From Leucobacter sp042726155 (GTDB taxonomy: Bacteria; Actinomycetota; Actinomycetes; Actinomycetales; Microbacteriaceae), in assembly GCF_042726155.1 (NCBI RefSeq), contig NZ_JBHXHV010000001.1, forward strand, positions 558,001 through 622,000: a stretch of 64,000 nucleotides of DNA, read 5' to 3'. A model generated the notes under the pieces. That model saw only the letters and a program-made list of their open reading frames with translations. It had not been told where the DNA came from and did not search any database. Positions within the stretch are counted from its first letter, which is position 1, and every line of letters starts with the position of its first letter. The position numbers were made by a program, and so were the translations under genes. Positions 41,263 to 49,436 of this stretch are shown piece by piece.

Positions 41263-42489
41263 ATGAATATCGACGACCGGCTCAGCTCACTCTTCGCGCA
41301 GCTCACGCGCGATCCCGATTTCGACGCTGAAGAGCTGCAGGCGTACGACTCGGCTGACCAGCTCATCCTCCGCACCGCCGCGGAAGAACTCGCTGCACAC
41401 CCGCTCGCTCCACCGCTCGCCGCCGGGCAGATCGTCGTCATCGGCGACCGCCACGGCGCGCTCACCCTGGGCGCGGCCACAACGCTCGTCGCTGACGTGG
41501 ACGTGGACGTGGACGTGGACGTAGACGCAGAAGCCAGCAAGATTCGCGTCCACCAAGACCCACTGCTGGGGGAGCGCGCGCTCGCGCAGAACGCCGAACG
41601 CCTCGGACTCGCAGGCCGCTTCACGAATCACAAGCTTGACGCCGAGCTGTTGCGCGGTGCGCGCGTCGTGCTCGTGCAGTTGCCCCGGGGGCTGTCGCAG
41701 CTCGCGGAGGTCTCTGAGACGATCGCCCGGTGGGCAGATCCTGACGTGATCGTCTTCGCTGGCGGCCGTGTGAAACACATGACCAGATCAATGAATGAGG
41801 TGCTCGCGCGCGACTTCGAAAACGTCAGCGCGGGGCTCGGCTGGCGCAAATCGCGCGTGCTGCGGGCCGCCTCGCCCCGAACAGTGGTTCGACCGGATGG
41901 CGCCACGGCGCCCGCGGCGGCGTTCCCGAAGTGGGGCACTGACCGCGACCTCGACTTCTCGCTCGCGTCGTTCGGCGCAACGTTCGGCGGCCCGGTGCTC
42001 GATCACGGCAGTCGGCTGCTGCTGTCGACACTCGCCGGTTCTGACCGCTTGCCGCAGCGCATCGTCGATCTCGGCTGCGGCAATGGTGTGCTGGCGGTCG
42101 CAGCTGCCAAGCAGTTTCCCGAATCCCGGGTGATCGCAACCGATCACTCGATAGCGGCGGTCGCTGCGACGAAACTCACGGCGCAGGCGGCGGGAGCGGC
42201 GGATCGCATTGACGTCTACCGCGCCGACGCCCTGGAGGCGGTGCCTGCCGAGTGGGCCGATCTGATTCTGCTGAATCCGCCGTTTCACACCGGCGCGACC
42301 GTGCACGCGGGTGTGGGCCAGCGCTTGATTCGTGCGTGCCGACCGGCCCTCGCCCCCGGCGGTGAGCTGCGGCTCGTCTTCAACTCGCACTTGAATTACC
42401 GCTCCCTGATCGAGCGGGAGATTGGCCCCGTGCGCCAGCTCGCCCGCACCTCGACGTTCACGGTGCTCTCGGCGACACGGCGCGTGTAG
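41263..42489 (+). CDS. RsmC/RlmG-like rRNA guanine-N2 methyltransferase
   Basis: 408 residues from the ATG at 41263; a GTG at 41230 would overlap hspR. It has two domains: a degenerate N-terminal methyltransferase-like half, and a C-terminal catalytic half with the SAM-binding IVDLGCGNGVLAVAA and the active-site ILLNPPFHTGAT motif typical of RsmC/RlmG. It methylates a guanine N2 in 16S or 23S rRNA; which one is not decided. The N-terminal half contains an unusual Asp-Val run encoded by a hexanucleotide repeat (41494-41523). It begins 20 bp after the hspR stop. Confidence 0.88.
   Translation: MNIDDRLSSLFAQLTRDPDFDAEELQAYDSADQLILRTAAEELAAHPLAPPLAAGQIVVIGDRHGALTLGAATTLVADVDVDVDVDVDAEASKIRVHQDPLLGERALAQNAERLGLAGRFTNHKLDAELLRGARVVLVQLPRGLSQLAEVSETIARWADPDVIVFAGGRVKHMTRSMNEVLARDFENVSAGLGWRKSRVLRAASPRTVVRPDGATAPAAAFPKWGTDRDLDFSLASFGATFGGPVLDHGSRLLLSTLAGSDRLPQRIVDLGCGNGVLAVAAAKQFPESRVIATDHSIAAVAATKLTAQAAGAADRIDVYRADALEAVPAEWADLILLNPPFHTGATVHAGVGQRLIRACRPALAPGGELRLVFNSHLNYRSLIEREIGPVRQLARTSTFTVLSATRRV
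41494..41523 (+). repeat. GACGTG hexanucleotide repeat in coding sequence
   Basis: Four exact GACGTG units plus GACGTA encode five Asp-Val pairs within the RsmC-like gene. Slippage by whole units would keep the frame, so the protein could vary in length between strains. Confidence 0.9.
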
Positions 42490-42552
42490 CAGCGGCGACG
42501 GGCGCGGCCCGCACGGCTCGTCGGAGCCCCGCGCGGGAGTACATTGGAAACA

Positions 42553-43851
42553 ATGACGAATTCGGCACCGGCGTTCCTGTGGCGGCTTGCCCCGAGCATT
42601 TACGGGCCGTCGATCCTCTTCTCGCTCGGTGAATACGCGATCCTGCCGCTCGTCGCCGTGATCGCGGTTGGCATGGGGGCGAGCATCGCCCTCGCCGGAG
42701 TCATCGCGTCGGCCGCCGTCGTCGGCCAGGTGCTCGGTAATCTGCCCGCAAGCTGGGTCGTCGCCCGCGCCGGTGAGCGCACCGCGATGCTGCTCGCCTC
42801 GGCGGTTGCCCTGCTCGGGTGCGTCGGGCTCGTGTTCGCGCCGAACCCCGCGCTGCTCGGCGTGGCCGTCCTCGTGATCGGTTTCGCCGGTGCCGCCTTC
42901 GGCCTCGCACGGCACTCGTTCATGACCAGCCGCGTGCCCGTGCATTTCCGGGCGCGTGCGCTGTCGCTGCTCGGCGGCACCAATCGACTCGGCCGGTTTG
43001 CCGGGCCTTTTCTTGCTGCGGCGCTGATCAGCGCGACGGGGAACCCTGAGGCTCCGGTCTGGGCGTTTGTCGCGTGCCTGGCGCTCACAGCAGCGCTGGT
43101 CGGGTGGGCGCCCGATCCCGAACGGATTGTTACCCAGTCTGCCGCGCAGCCAACGGAGCGCCCGGGCTCCCCCGACGCAGCGACGGCCGCCGCGACCGCG
43201 CCGCCCTCGGTGCCGGCCCCGGCGCCGAGGGCTAGCGTGATCGGCGCGGTGCGCGACGGCGGTGCGGCGCTGCTGCGCATCGGCGGCGCTTCCGCGATTC
43301 TGTCGGGCATGCGATCAATTCGCGACGTGTTGCTGCCGCTGTGGGGCGTTTCTATTGGGCTTGACGCAACGCAGGTGGCGCTGGTGGTGGGTATCTCCGG
43401 CACGGTCGATTTTGCGCTGTTCTACACGAGCGGCCAGGTGATGGACCGCTACGGTCGGCTCTGGGCGAGCCTGCCGGCGATGCTGGTGATGGCGGCGGGA
43501 TTCCTGGTGCTTGCAGGCACGCACGACCTGCCGAGCGCTGGGGCCTGGTTACTGGCGGTCGCGATCATCGTCGGTCTCGGCAACGGGCTGTCGAGCGGTA
43601 TCAATATGACGCTCGGCGCCGATCTTGCGCCTCCCGACCAACCGGCCCCGTTTCTCGCAGCCTGGCGCACTCTCACCGACTTCGGCGGCGCCGTCGCGCC
43701 GCTCGCAGTTTCGGGACTCGCCGTCGTGTCGCTGCCGTTTGCGAGCGTCGCGGCCGGGGTGCTCGCGCTCGCCGGAGCTGCGGGCTTCGGCCGCTGGATA
43801 CCGCGGTATTTGCCGCACGTCGGCCGAGCGCGATCACGACCTGACAACTGA
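42553..43851 (+). CDS. MFS transporter
   Basis: 432 residues, about 12 membrane segments with a Pro/Ala-rich central cytoplasmic loop (about 195-225). MFS features include GQVLGNLPASWVVARAGERTAM (loop 2-3) and ARHSFMTSRVPVHFRARALS. The substrate is unknown; relatives are annotated as drug or metabolite exporters. The ATG lacks an SD; TACATT (42540-42545) lies 7 nt upstream, a leaderless layout. Confidence 0.85.
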   Translation: MTNSAPAFLWRLAPSIYGPSILFSLGEYAILPLVAVIAVGMGASIALAGVIASAAVVGQVLGNLPASWVVARAGERTAMLLASAVALLGCVGLVFAPNPALLGVAVLVIGFAGAAFGLARHSFMTSRVPVHFRARALSLLGGTNRLGRFAGPFLAAALISATGNPEAPVWAFVACLALTAALVGWAPDPERIVTQSAAQPTERPGSPDAATAAATAPPSVPAPAPRASVIGAVRDGGAALLRIGGASAILSGMRSIRDVLLPLWGVSIGLDATQVALVVGISGTVDFALFYTSGQVMDRYGRLWASLPAMLVMAAGFLVLAGTHDLPSAGAWLLAVAIIVGLGNGLSSGINMTLGADLAPPDQPAPFLAAWRTLTDFGGAVAPLAVSGLAVVSLPFASVAAGVLALAGAAGFGRWIPRYLPHVGRARSRPDN

Positions 43852-43946
43852 TCAGTTTCGGAGCCGCGCTTTGTAGACTGTGAGCATCTGGTGCGCCACC
43901 CGCGCGCACGCTGTTCCCATCTCCGACCGAAGGACTCCCGCACACC

Positions 43947-45134
43947 GTGAGCACCACCGATCGCTCGGCACCACTGCGCATTTTGCAGGGCTGCGACACT
44001 TTTTATCCCGACGTCAACGGGGCCGCCCGCTTCGCAGAACGACTCTCCGCAGGGCTCGTGCAGCGCGGCCACGACGTGCACGTCGTCGCACCTTCCCTAC
44101 GGATCAGCCAACACGGCACGTTCGTCGAAACCATCGAGGGTGAGCGGATGACCGTGCATCGGTGGCGCAGCTGGCGCTGGTATCCCCACGACTGGCTGCG
44201 ATTCGTCGAGCCGTGGCGTGCCAGAGGCTACGCGCGCAAGTTGCTCGACCGCGTGCAACCAGACGTTATTCATCTGCAGTCGCACATTGTGGTCGGTCGA
44301 GCGCTCGCGATTGAGGGTTCGAAGCGCGGCATTCGCATCGTCGCGACGAATCACGTGATGCCTGAGAACGTGCTCGATTTCACGCTGCTACCCGAGCGGG
44401 CGAAGCGTGTGTTCGTGCGCTGGGGGTGGAACGCCGCCGACCGCGTGCTGCGCCTTGCGGCCGCTGTGACGACGCCCACGCGCCGCGCCGCCGACTTCTT
44501 GGAACGCAACACGCATCGGCGAGACGTGCGGCCAGTGAGCTGCGGGCTGCGGGCTTCTGATTACACCGCCGACCTGACTCCGCGCGCCACGAACAAGCTG
44601 GTGTTCGTCGGACGCGTGACGCTCGAGAAAGAGATCGACGTCATTCTGCGCGCGATTCCGCGCCTCGACCCGGCTCTCAATGTGACCTTCACCATCGTCG
44701 GTGACGGCGATCAGCGCAAGAATCTCGAGAAGCTGACCGAAGAGCTCGGCATCGCGGACCGCGTGGAGTTCACCGGCCGCGTCACTGACACAGAACTGCG
44801 GGCGCATCTGACGAGCGCGAGCGTGTTCACCATCGCGTCGATTGCCGAGCTGCAGTCGATCGCGACCATGGAGGCAATGGCCTCGGGGCTGCCAATCATC
44901 GCCGCGAACGCGATGGCGCTGCCTCACCTCGTGCACCACGGCGAAAACGGCTTCCTGTTTCAGCCGGGCAACGACCGCGAGCTCGCGAGTCGCATTACGC
45001 GCGTGCTGCAGATGCCGCCGGAGGAGTACCTGCGCATGCAGCAGGCGTCGCTTGAGGCCGTGCAGGTGCACGATATCGATCGCACGCTCGACACGTTCGA
45101 AGAGCTGTACCGCGGCGACGTCGACCCGAGCTGA
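43947..45134 (+). CDS. GT4-family glycosyltransferase
   Basis: 395 residues from a GTG. GT-B fold: the N-terminal acceptor domain begins LRILQGCDTFYPDVNGAARF, and the C-terminal nucleotide-sugar domain has VFVGRVTLEKEIDVIL, FTIVGDGDQRKNLEKL and the EX7E-type ELQSIATMEAMASGLP. Similar actinobacterial enzymes transfer mannose to lipid acceptors (PimB/MgtA-like) for glycolipids or cell-wall glycans, but donor and acceptor are not proven here. The next gene, 2 bp on, is a second glycosyltransferase, so both probably act on the same glycan. Confidence 0.9.
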   Translation: MSTTDRSAPLRILQGCDTFYPDVNGAARFAERLSAGLVQRGHDVHVVAPSLRISQHGTFVETIEGERMTVHRWRSWRWYPHDWLRFVEPWRARGYARKLLDRVQPDVIHLQSHIVVGRALAIEGSKRGIRIVATNHVMPENVLDFTLLPERAKRVFVRWGWNAADRVLRLAAAVTTPTRRAADFLERNTHRRDVRPVSCGLRASDYTADLTPRATNKLVFVGRVTLEKEIDVILRAIPRLDPALNVTFTIVGDGDQRKNLEKLTEELGIADRVEFTGRVTDTELRAHLTSASVFTIASIAELQSIATMEAMASGLPIIAANAMALPHLVHHGENGFLFQPGNDRELASRITRVLQMPPEEYLRMQQASLEAVQVHDIDRTLDTFEELYRGDVDPS

Positions 45135-45136
45135 TC

Positions 45137-46480
45137 ATGCACATTCTCATCGTCACTGACCAGCACGCCGAGTCGCTGGGCGGGGTGCAGGTGGCGATTC
45201 GCATGCAGCGCCGCGCGCTCGAGCAACTGGGGCATCGGGTCACGGTCGCGGCCCCGGCGCTGCATCGCCCCGGGTATCAGACAGCGGCGCAGGATCGCGA
45301 TGCGTACATCGACCTGCCTTCTCGGCCGATCACCGCCGACCGTGAATATGGCATTACCTGGCCGGGCAGGCGCACCGATCGCGCGCTCGCGCGCGCTCTC
45401 GCCGACCGGCCGCCCGTCGATCTGGTGCACGTGCAGGGCGACTTCTGGGGTGCCATGATCGGCGTGCGCGCTGCGCGTGGGCTGCGGGCTGCCTATGCGC
45501 GGCGCGTCAACGGTGAGCGGCCCGTGCCACCTGTGTCGAGTGTGCCGAGTGTGCCGGGTGTGCGCGGTGTGCATGGCGTGCCGGGTGTGCGCGGTGTGCA
45601 TGGCGTGCCGATTGTGCACACCATGCACAACCACGTGGATGAGGGCACACGCGCCGTGACCCCGTTCGCCCCGCTCGCGTTCGTCGGGCTGCGCGCCTGG
45701 CGCGCGCTCGCGCTTGGCCGGGCACGGGGGGCCGTCGATCGCGCGTCTCGCGGGGCTTGGCGCTACCTCGCGGAGCTTGCCTCGGAGGCCGCCGTCGTCA
45801 CCGCGCCGTCTCAGCACTTCGCAGAGGCGTTGCGCGCACACGGGGTCGCGGCGGACGTGCTAGTCACACCGAACGGCGTCGGCGACGAGGCGATCGCGGC
45901 TGCAGGATCCATTGAGCGGTCTGCCCGTCGCAGGCCGAAGCTCGTGTGGCTCGGTCGCATGAGCCACGAGAAGCGTGTGCTGGAGTTCGTCGAGGCGATC
46001 GCGGCCTCCGGTATCGACGCGGATGTCGCGCTACACGGCGCTGGCCTGCTGTTGCCGCGGGTGCGCGAGAAGATAGCCGCGCTCGGTCTCTCCGACCGCG
46101 TGACGATCCCCGGCCCCGTGCCCTACCCAGAGGCGCTGGCGGCACTGCATGACGCTGACGCGCTCGTGCAGACGTCGATCGGGTTCGAGACGCAGGGCCT
46201 TACGCCGTTCGAGGCGGCGGCGCTCGGAACCCCGACGATCTTCTCAGACCCCGAGATCGCTGAGGATGTCGCCGTCACGCCGCACTGGGTCGTCGCTGAC
46301 GGAAGTGTCGGTGCGCTCGCGGACACGCTGCGGCGGGCCGTTGCTGAGCTGTCGGCCGGGGGAGCAGAGCTTCGTGTCGATGCGTCGGTCGCGTCGCGGT
46401 TCTTGCAGTCGACCCGAACGGTCGAGATGCTCGCAGTGTACGACGCCGCGTTGGCGGCGTCGAGCGAGCACACTCGCTGA
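45137..46480 (+). CDS. GT4-family glycosyltransferase with internal Val-Pro-Gly repeats
   Basis: 447 residues. GT-B fold with VTDQHAESLGGVQVAIRMQ at the N-terminus, LVWLGRMSHEKRVLEFVEAI and IGFETQGLTPFEAAALGTP in the donor domain. Between about residues 130 and 157 a low-complexity insert (VPPVSSVPSVP, then GVRGVHGVP repeated) precedes the IVHTMHNHVDEGT motif. The insert comes from an exact 27-bp tandem repeat. It is coupled to the preceding glycosyltransferase. The donor sugar is unknown. Confidence 0.87.
   Translation: MHILIVTDQHAESLGGVQVAIRMQRRALEQLGHRVTVAAPALHRPGYQTAAQDRDAYIDLPSRPITADREYGITWPGRRTDRALARALADRPPVDLVHVQGDFWGAMIGVRAARGLRAAYARRVNGERPVPPVSSVPSVPGVRGVHGVPGVRGVHGVPIVHTMHNHVDEGTRAVTPFAPLAFVGLRAWRALALGRARGAVDRASRGAWRYLAELASEAAVVTAPSQHFAEALRAHGVAADVLVTPNGVGDEAIAAAGSIERSARRRPKLVWLGRMSHEKRVLEFVEAIAASGIDADVALHGAGLLLPRVREKIAALGLSDRVTIPGPVPYPEALAALHDADALVQTSIGFETQGLTPFEAAALGTPTIFSDPEIAEDVAVTPHWVVADGSVGALADTLRRAVAELSAGGAELRVDASVASRFLQSTRTVEMLAVYDAALAASSEHTR
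45551..45604 (+). repeat. 27-bp exact tandem repeat in glycosyltransferase gene
   Basis: Two identical 27-nt units encode VPGVRGVHG twice. Diverged GTGCCG-type units precede it (about 45525-45550). In-frame copy-number change would alter loop length only. Confidence 0.9.
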
Positions 46481-46483
46481 GGC

Positions 46484-47122
46484 TTAGAAGCGCCAGACTG
46501 CTGCGGTGAACCCCTCGGGGGGATCCGGCGTCCAGTTCTTCTCCTGAGTCACCAGACCGGAACCGCCCGGGCTATTCGACTGAATGATGGTGAACGTACC
46601 GTCGTCATTCACATCGGTGATGAGTACCGTGTGGACGCCGGTGACCCACGAAGTGGGAGACGAGGTGTACTCGTACTGGATCACGTCGCCAGCTTCGGCG
46701 TCTGAGAGCGTCACGCGGGTCGCGCCGTTGTAGTTCGCGACGGGATCGCCACTGCCGTTCCAGGCGCCGCCGCCCGCCTTGACCCAGCGCTGGGCTGACA
46801 TGATGCACTCGCCCGGAGCGTTCCAGCCGGTGGGGCGGCTCGTGCCGATCTCGCTCTCGGCAAGATCAATGGCCGCGGCCACGTCATAGCCGTGCGGCAC
46901 CTTGGCAACTTCTTCAACCTGCAGCACCGAATCGATCGAGGTGCCGGCGAGGGCGTCGTCTGTCGTGTCGAGCTGCTGCGCCACCGTGGTTGACGGCTGG
47001 ATGGCAGCTGCTGCTGACGAGAAATCTTCCTGCGGCACGTCGGCGACTGCTGGTGCTGCGCCGACGGCAAAGGTCACGCAAGAGATCAGGCCGACAACGA
47101 ACACCTTGGCAGATACATTCAC
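46484..47122 (-). CDS. Secreted CHAP-domain peptidoglycan hydrolase
   Basis: 212 residues from a GTG with GGAG 8 nt upstream. The signal peptide (KVFVVGLISCVTFAVGAAPAVA) lacks a lipobox, so the protein is secreted. After a linker, the CHAP-like amidase/endopeptidase domain has its nucleophile Cys in APGECIMSAQRWV and catalytic His in VTGVHTVLITDV. It probably cleaves cell-wall peptides. A consensus promoter followed directly by a GC hairpin with a U-run lies in its leader (47146-47209). Convergent with the glycosyltransferase, 3 bp away. Confidence 0.82.
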   Translation of the reverse strand: MNVSAKVFVVGLISCVTFAVGAAPAVADVPQEDFSSAAAAIQPSTTVAQQLDTTDDALAGTSIDSVLQVEEVAKVPHGYDVAAAIDLAESEIGTSRPTGWNAPGECIMSAQRWVKAGGGAWNGSGDPVANYNGATRVTLSDAEAGDVIQYEYTSSPTSWVTGVHTVLITDVNDDGTFTIIQSNSPGGSGLVTQEKNWTPDPPEGFTAAVWRF

Positions 47123-47145
47123 GCGATAAACTCCGACTTTCCAAC

Positions 47146-47209
47146 AAAAAGCGCCGGGCGGAGGCCCGTGCGCCTCAACCAGTATGCGTTACCGTTCTGT
47201 TACTTTCAA
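47146..47209 (-). promoter_or_regulatory. CHAP-gene promoter with 5'-terminal hairpin and U-run
   Basis: On the minus strand TTGAAA (47204-47209) and CATACT (47181-47186) are 17 bp apart, so RNA would start near 47174. It would begin with GCGC(A)CGGGC-CTCC-GCCCGGCGC (47151-47173) followed by TTTTTGTT, 24 nt before the start codon. This has the form of an intrinsic terminator at the 5' end of the mRNA: an attenuator or an RNA-stabilising cap. The remaining 210 bp up to tRNA-Ser show nothing else clear. Confidence 0.6.
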
Positions 47210-47419
47210 GTTCGGGTTCGTGTTGTGATGAAAATCCAAGGTTCTTCCGGCGTTCACCTGCTGATTATTCGGCCGGGTAGCGGTTGGTTTTCTGCAGGCA
47301 TGGCGCAGGTGTTGCGCAGGTCTTGCGCCGGACCCGCGCCGGTTCGGAGCCATTTGGGGGCCGGTTCGGAGCCAAGCTGAGAACCCGCTAGACTGGTACG
47401 CGCTGGCTTCGGCCAGTGA

Positions 47420-47504
47420 GGAGGATTCGCCTAGCGGCCTATGGCGCACGCCTGGAACGCGTGTTGGGTTAACGCCCTCGGGGGTTCAAATCCCCCATCC
47501 TCCG
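47420..47504 (+). tRNA. tRNA-Ser (anticodon GGA)
   Basis: 85 nt including the discriminator G, no encoded CCA. The acceptor GGAGGAT/ATCCTCC pairs. The anticodon stem CACGC/GCGTG encloses CTGGAAC (anticodon GGA). A long variable arm (GTTGGGTTAACGCCCTC region), diagnostic of class II serine tRNA, and T arm GGGGG-TTCAAAT-CCCCC are present. Confidence 0.96.
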
Positions 47505-47508
47505 CGGT

Positions 47509-47562
47509 AACGAAACAGCCCCTCACCTGAACCCGCGAGTTCAGGTGAGGGGCTGTTTCGTT
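47509..47562 (+). terminator. Intrinsic terminator of tRNA-Ser
   Basis: 24-bp perfect stem (47509-47532 with 47539-47562), 6-nt loop, ending in GTTTCGTT. It begins 4 nt after the tRNA. Confidence 0.9.
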
Positions 47563-47622
47563 GAGTGTGCTGGACTTTGGCTCTGTGCTTGCGCTCTTAG
47601 CTCGGAACGCTGCGATGGCGCA

Positions 47623-47702
47623 GCGTTGCGCAAGTGATCTGCGTTCTGCAAGCCCCGCGATCAGCATTAGGACTTGCAGAACGCAGATCACTTGCCGAAC
47701 GC
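47623..47702. repeat. 80-bp palindromic element, copy 2
   Basis: 30-nt arms (47623-47652 and 47673-47702) include a perfect 23-bp inverted repeat; loop of 20 nt. Same arm design and length as 12227-12306: GCGTT-CGCAAG, TKATCT, GCGTTCTGCAAG. It lies between the tRNA-Ser terminator and the 3' end of the convergent aminotransferase gene. A smaller 9-bp hairpin (AACGCTGCG-atgg-CGCAGCGTT, 47606-47627) overlaps its left edge. Confidence 0.85.
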
Positions 47703-47718
47703 CGATTCTGAGGGGTAC

Positions 47719-48939
47719 TCAGTACTCAGTACCCAACCTCCCCAACCGCTCCACCGCCGTGCGCAGGGTGTCCTCGTCCTTCACGAACGTGAACCGCACC
47801 CACGACGACAGGGCCGCCGCGGTGGGGGAGCCCTCGCGGCAGAATGCCGCGATCGGCACGCACGCAACGCCCACGGCACCGGGCAGGGCGCGGGCGAACG
47901 CTGCGCCGTCGGGCACATCGTCGCTTAAGAACGGGGTCGCGTCGGCGCACACGAAGTAGGTGCCGCCCGGCACCACGAGATCGAATCCGGCCGCACGGAG
48001 GCCCGCGATGAGCAGGTCTCGGCGATCCGACAGTGAATTGCGCAGCTCCAGAATGTCGGGGTCACCTTCGGTGAGGGCGCGGGCGATTGCCGGTTGGAAC
48101 GGGGCGCCGCCCGTATAGGTGAGAAACTGCTTCACCGCGGTGATCGCCTCGATAAGATCGGCCGGGCCGACAGCCCAGCCAATTTTCCAGCCGGTCAGGG
48201 AGAACGTCTTGCCCGCCGATGAAATGGTCACTGTGCGCTCGGCCATGCCCGGCAGTGCGGCGAGCGAACGATGCCGCTGCCCGTCGTAGACAAGATGCTC
48301 GTAGACCTCGTCGGTCAGCACGATGGCATCGACGCGCTGAGCGGCCTCGGCGATGAGGTCAAGCTCGTCGGCAGTGAGCACGGTGCCGGTCGGATTATGC
48401 GGGGTATTGATGAGGATCACGCGTGTGCGCTCTCCGACGGCTTCGGTGAGTGCCGCGCCATCCATGCGGAATGTTCCGCCCTCGGGAATCAGCGGCACAG
48501 TCACATGCGTCGCCCCCGACATAGCGATGGCGGCGGCGTAGGCGTCATAGTAGGGCTCAAGCGTGACGACCTCGTCGCCGGGGCCAGCGAACGCGAGCAG
48601 CGCCGCGGCGAGTGCCTCAGTCGCGCCGGCTGTGACGAGCACCTCTGCGTCGGGGTCGACGGCGATTCCGGTGTGACGGAGCCGATGGTCAGCAACTGCC
48701 GTGCGCAGCGCGGGAATGCCTCGCCCCGGCGGGTACTGGTTCGCCCCGCTCATGATTGCTTCGGCCGCGATCCGGCGTACCCACTCGGGACCGTCCGCGT
48801 CGGGAAAGCCCTGGCCGAGGTTCGCTGAGCCAGTGGAAGTCGCGAGCGCCGTCATCTCCGCGAAAATGGTGGGGCGCGTGGTGCCGTCGGGTGCCGCAAG
48901 GCCTGCCGCGGTCGCAACGGACCGCCATCGCTCAGTCAT
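47719..48939 (-). CDS. Class I/II PLP-dependent aminotransferase
   Basis: 406 residues. The Schiff-base Lys lies in ISSAGKTFSLTGWKIGW; NTPHNPTG and LGQGFPDADGP are family motifs, resembling kynurenine/methionine aminotransferases and YbdL-type enzymes. TAGACT (48946-48951, complement) lies 6 nt before the ATG. The YbdL/MtnE group transaminates ketomethylthiobutyrate to methionine, and the mtnC-mtnB-mtnD genes start 500 bp away, so it could supply that last salvage step. Other substrates remain possible. Confidence 0.88.
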   Translation of the reverse strand: MTERWRSVATAAGLAAPDGTTRPTIFAEMTALATSTGSANLGQGFPDADGPEWVRRIAAEAIMSGANQYPPGRGIPALRTAVADHRLRHTGIAVDPDAEVLVTAGATEALAAALLAFAGPGDEVVTLEPYYDAYAAAIAMSGATHVTVPLIPEGGTFRMDGAALTEAVGERTRVILINTPHNPTGTVLTADELDLIAEAAQRVDAIVLTDEVYEHLVYDGQRHRSLAALPGMAERTVTISSAGKTFSLTGWKIGWAVGPADLIEAITAVKQFLTYTGGAPFQPAIARALTEGDPDILELRNSLSDRRDLLIAGLRAAGFDLVVPGGTYFVCADATPFLSDDVPDGAAFARALPGAVGVACVPIAAFCREGSPTAAALSSWVRFTFVKDEDTLRTAVERLGRLGTEY

Positions 48940-49008
48940 TCCGTCAGTCTATGCGCGCTCCCACCTGACTCGCGGCATGCTGCCAGCATCGCAACCTAGG
49001 CTCGGCGC

Positions 49009-49341
49009 ATGACCACGCTCGCCACGACCCACCGCAGCCGGTTCGCTCGCGGCGCCGCGTGGCTGCGGGCGGCGATCAGGCGTCGCCGTTGGCTCGACGC
49101 GCTCTACCGCGTTGCTGTCACTGCGGTTGGCGCGCTGGTGATGGTCGTCGGGCTGATCCTCGTGCCGCTACCCGGGCCAGGTTGGCTGATCGTGTTTTTC
49201 GGGCTCGCGATTCTCGGCACCGAGTTTCACTGGGCGCGACGCCTCCTCGGATGGGCTCGGATGGCCGTTGCCCGCGTCGCCGAGCGGTGGCGAGGCTGGC
49301 GTTCGCGCCGCGCGGCTCGCCGCACCGCCTACGGCACATGA
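49009..49341 (+). CDS. PGPGW/TIGR02611-family small membrane protein
   Basis: 110 residues. Two adjacent membrane helices with the signature LVPLPGPGWLIVFFGLAILG, followed by a very basic C-terminus. Widespread in actinobacteria; function unknown. TAGGCT (48997-49002) lies 6 nt before the ATG, a leaderless layout. Divergent from the aminotransferase across 69 bp; a 7-bp hairpin follows its stop. Confidence 0.85.
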   Translation: MTTLATTHRSRFARGAAWLRAAIRRRRWLDALYRVAVTAVGALVMVVGLILVPLPGPGWLIVFFGLAILGTEFHWARRLLGWARMAVARVAERWRGWRSRRAARRTAYGT

Positions 49342-49342
49342 G

Positions 49343-49359
49343 TGCAGCGATCCGCTGCA
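49343..49359 (+). terminator. Short hairpin after the PGPGW gene
   Basis: TGCAGCG-atc-CGCTGCA, a 7-bp perfect stem directly after the stop codon, with no T-run. A weak terminator or 3' stem. Confidence 0.4.
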
Positions 49360-49436
49360 ATACGCCGTAACTCAAGCGTTTTCAGCGCCCCGGAAGGGTA
49401 CGATCAGTCGATTCGTTCGAACTCACGGAGGCTGCA

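Noticed and set aside
47123..47419. c-di-AMP (ydaO) riboswitch upstream of the CHAP gene
   Set aside because: The characteristic conserved G-rich motifs are absent and the inferred promoter leaves too short a leader.
49342..49436. SAM riboswitch upstream of mtnC
   Set aside because: Only a 7-bp hairpin belonging to the previous gene end and a possible -10 are seen; no aptamer-like junction fits in 95 bp.
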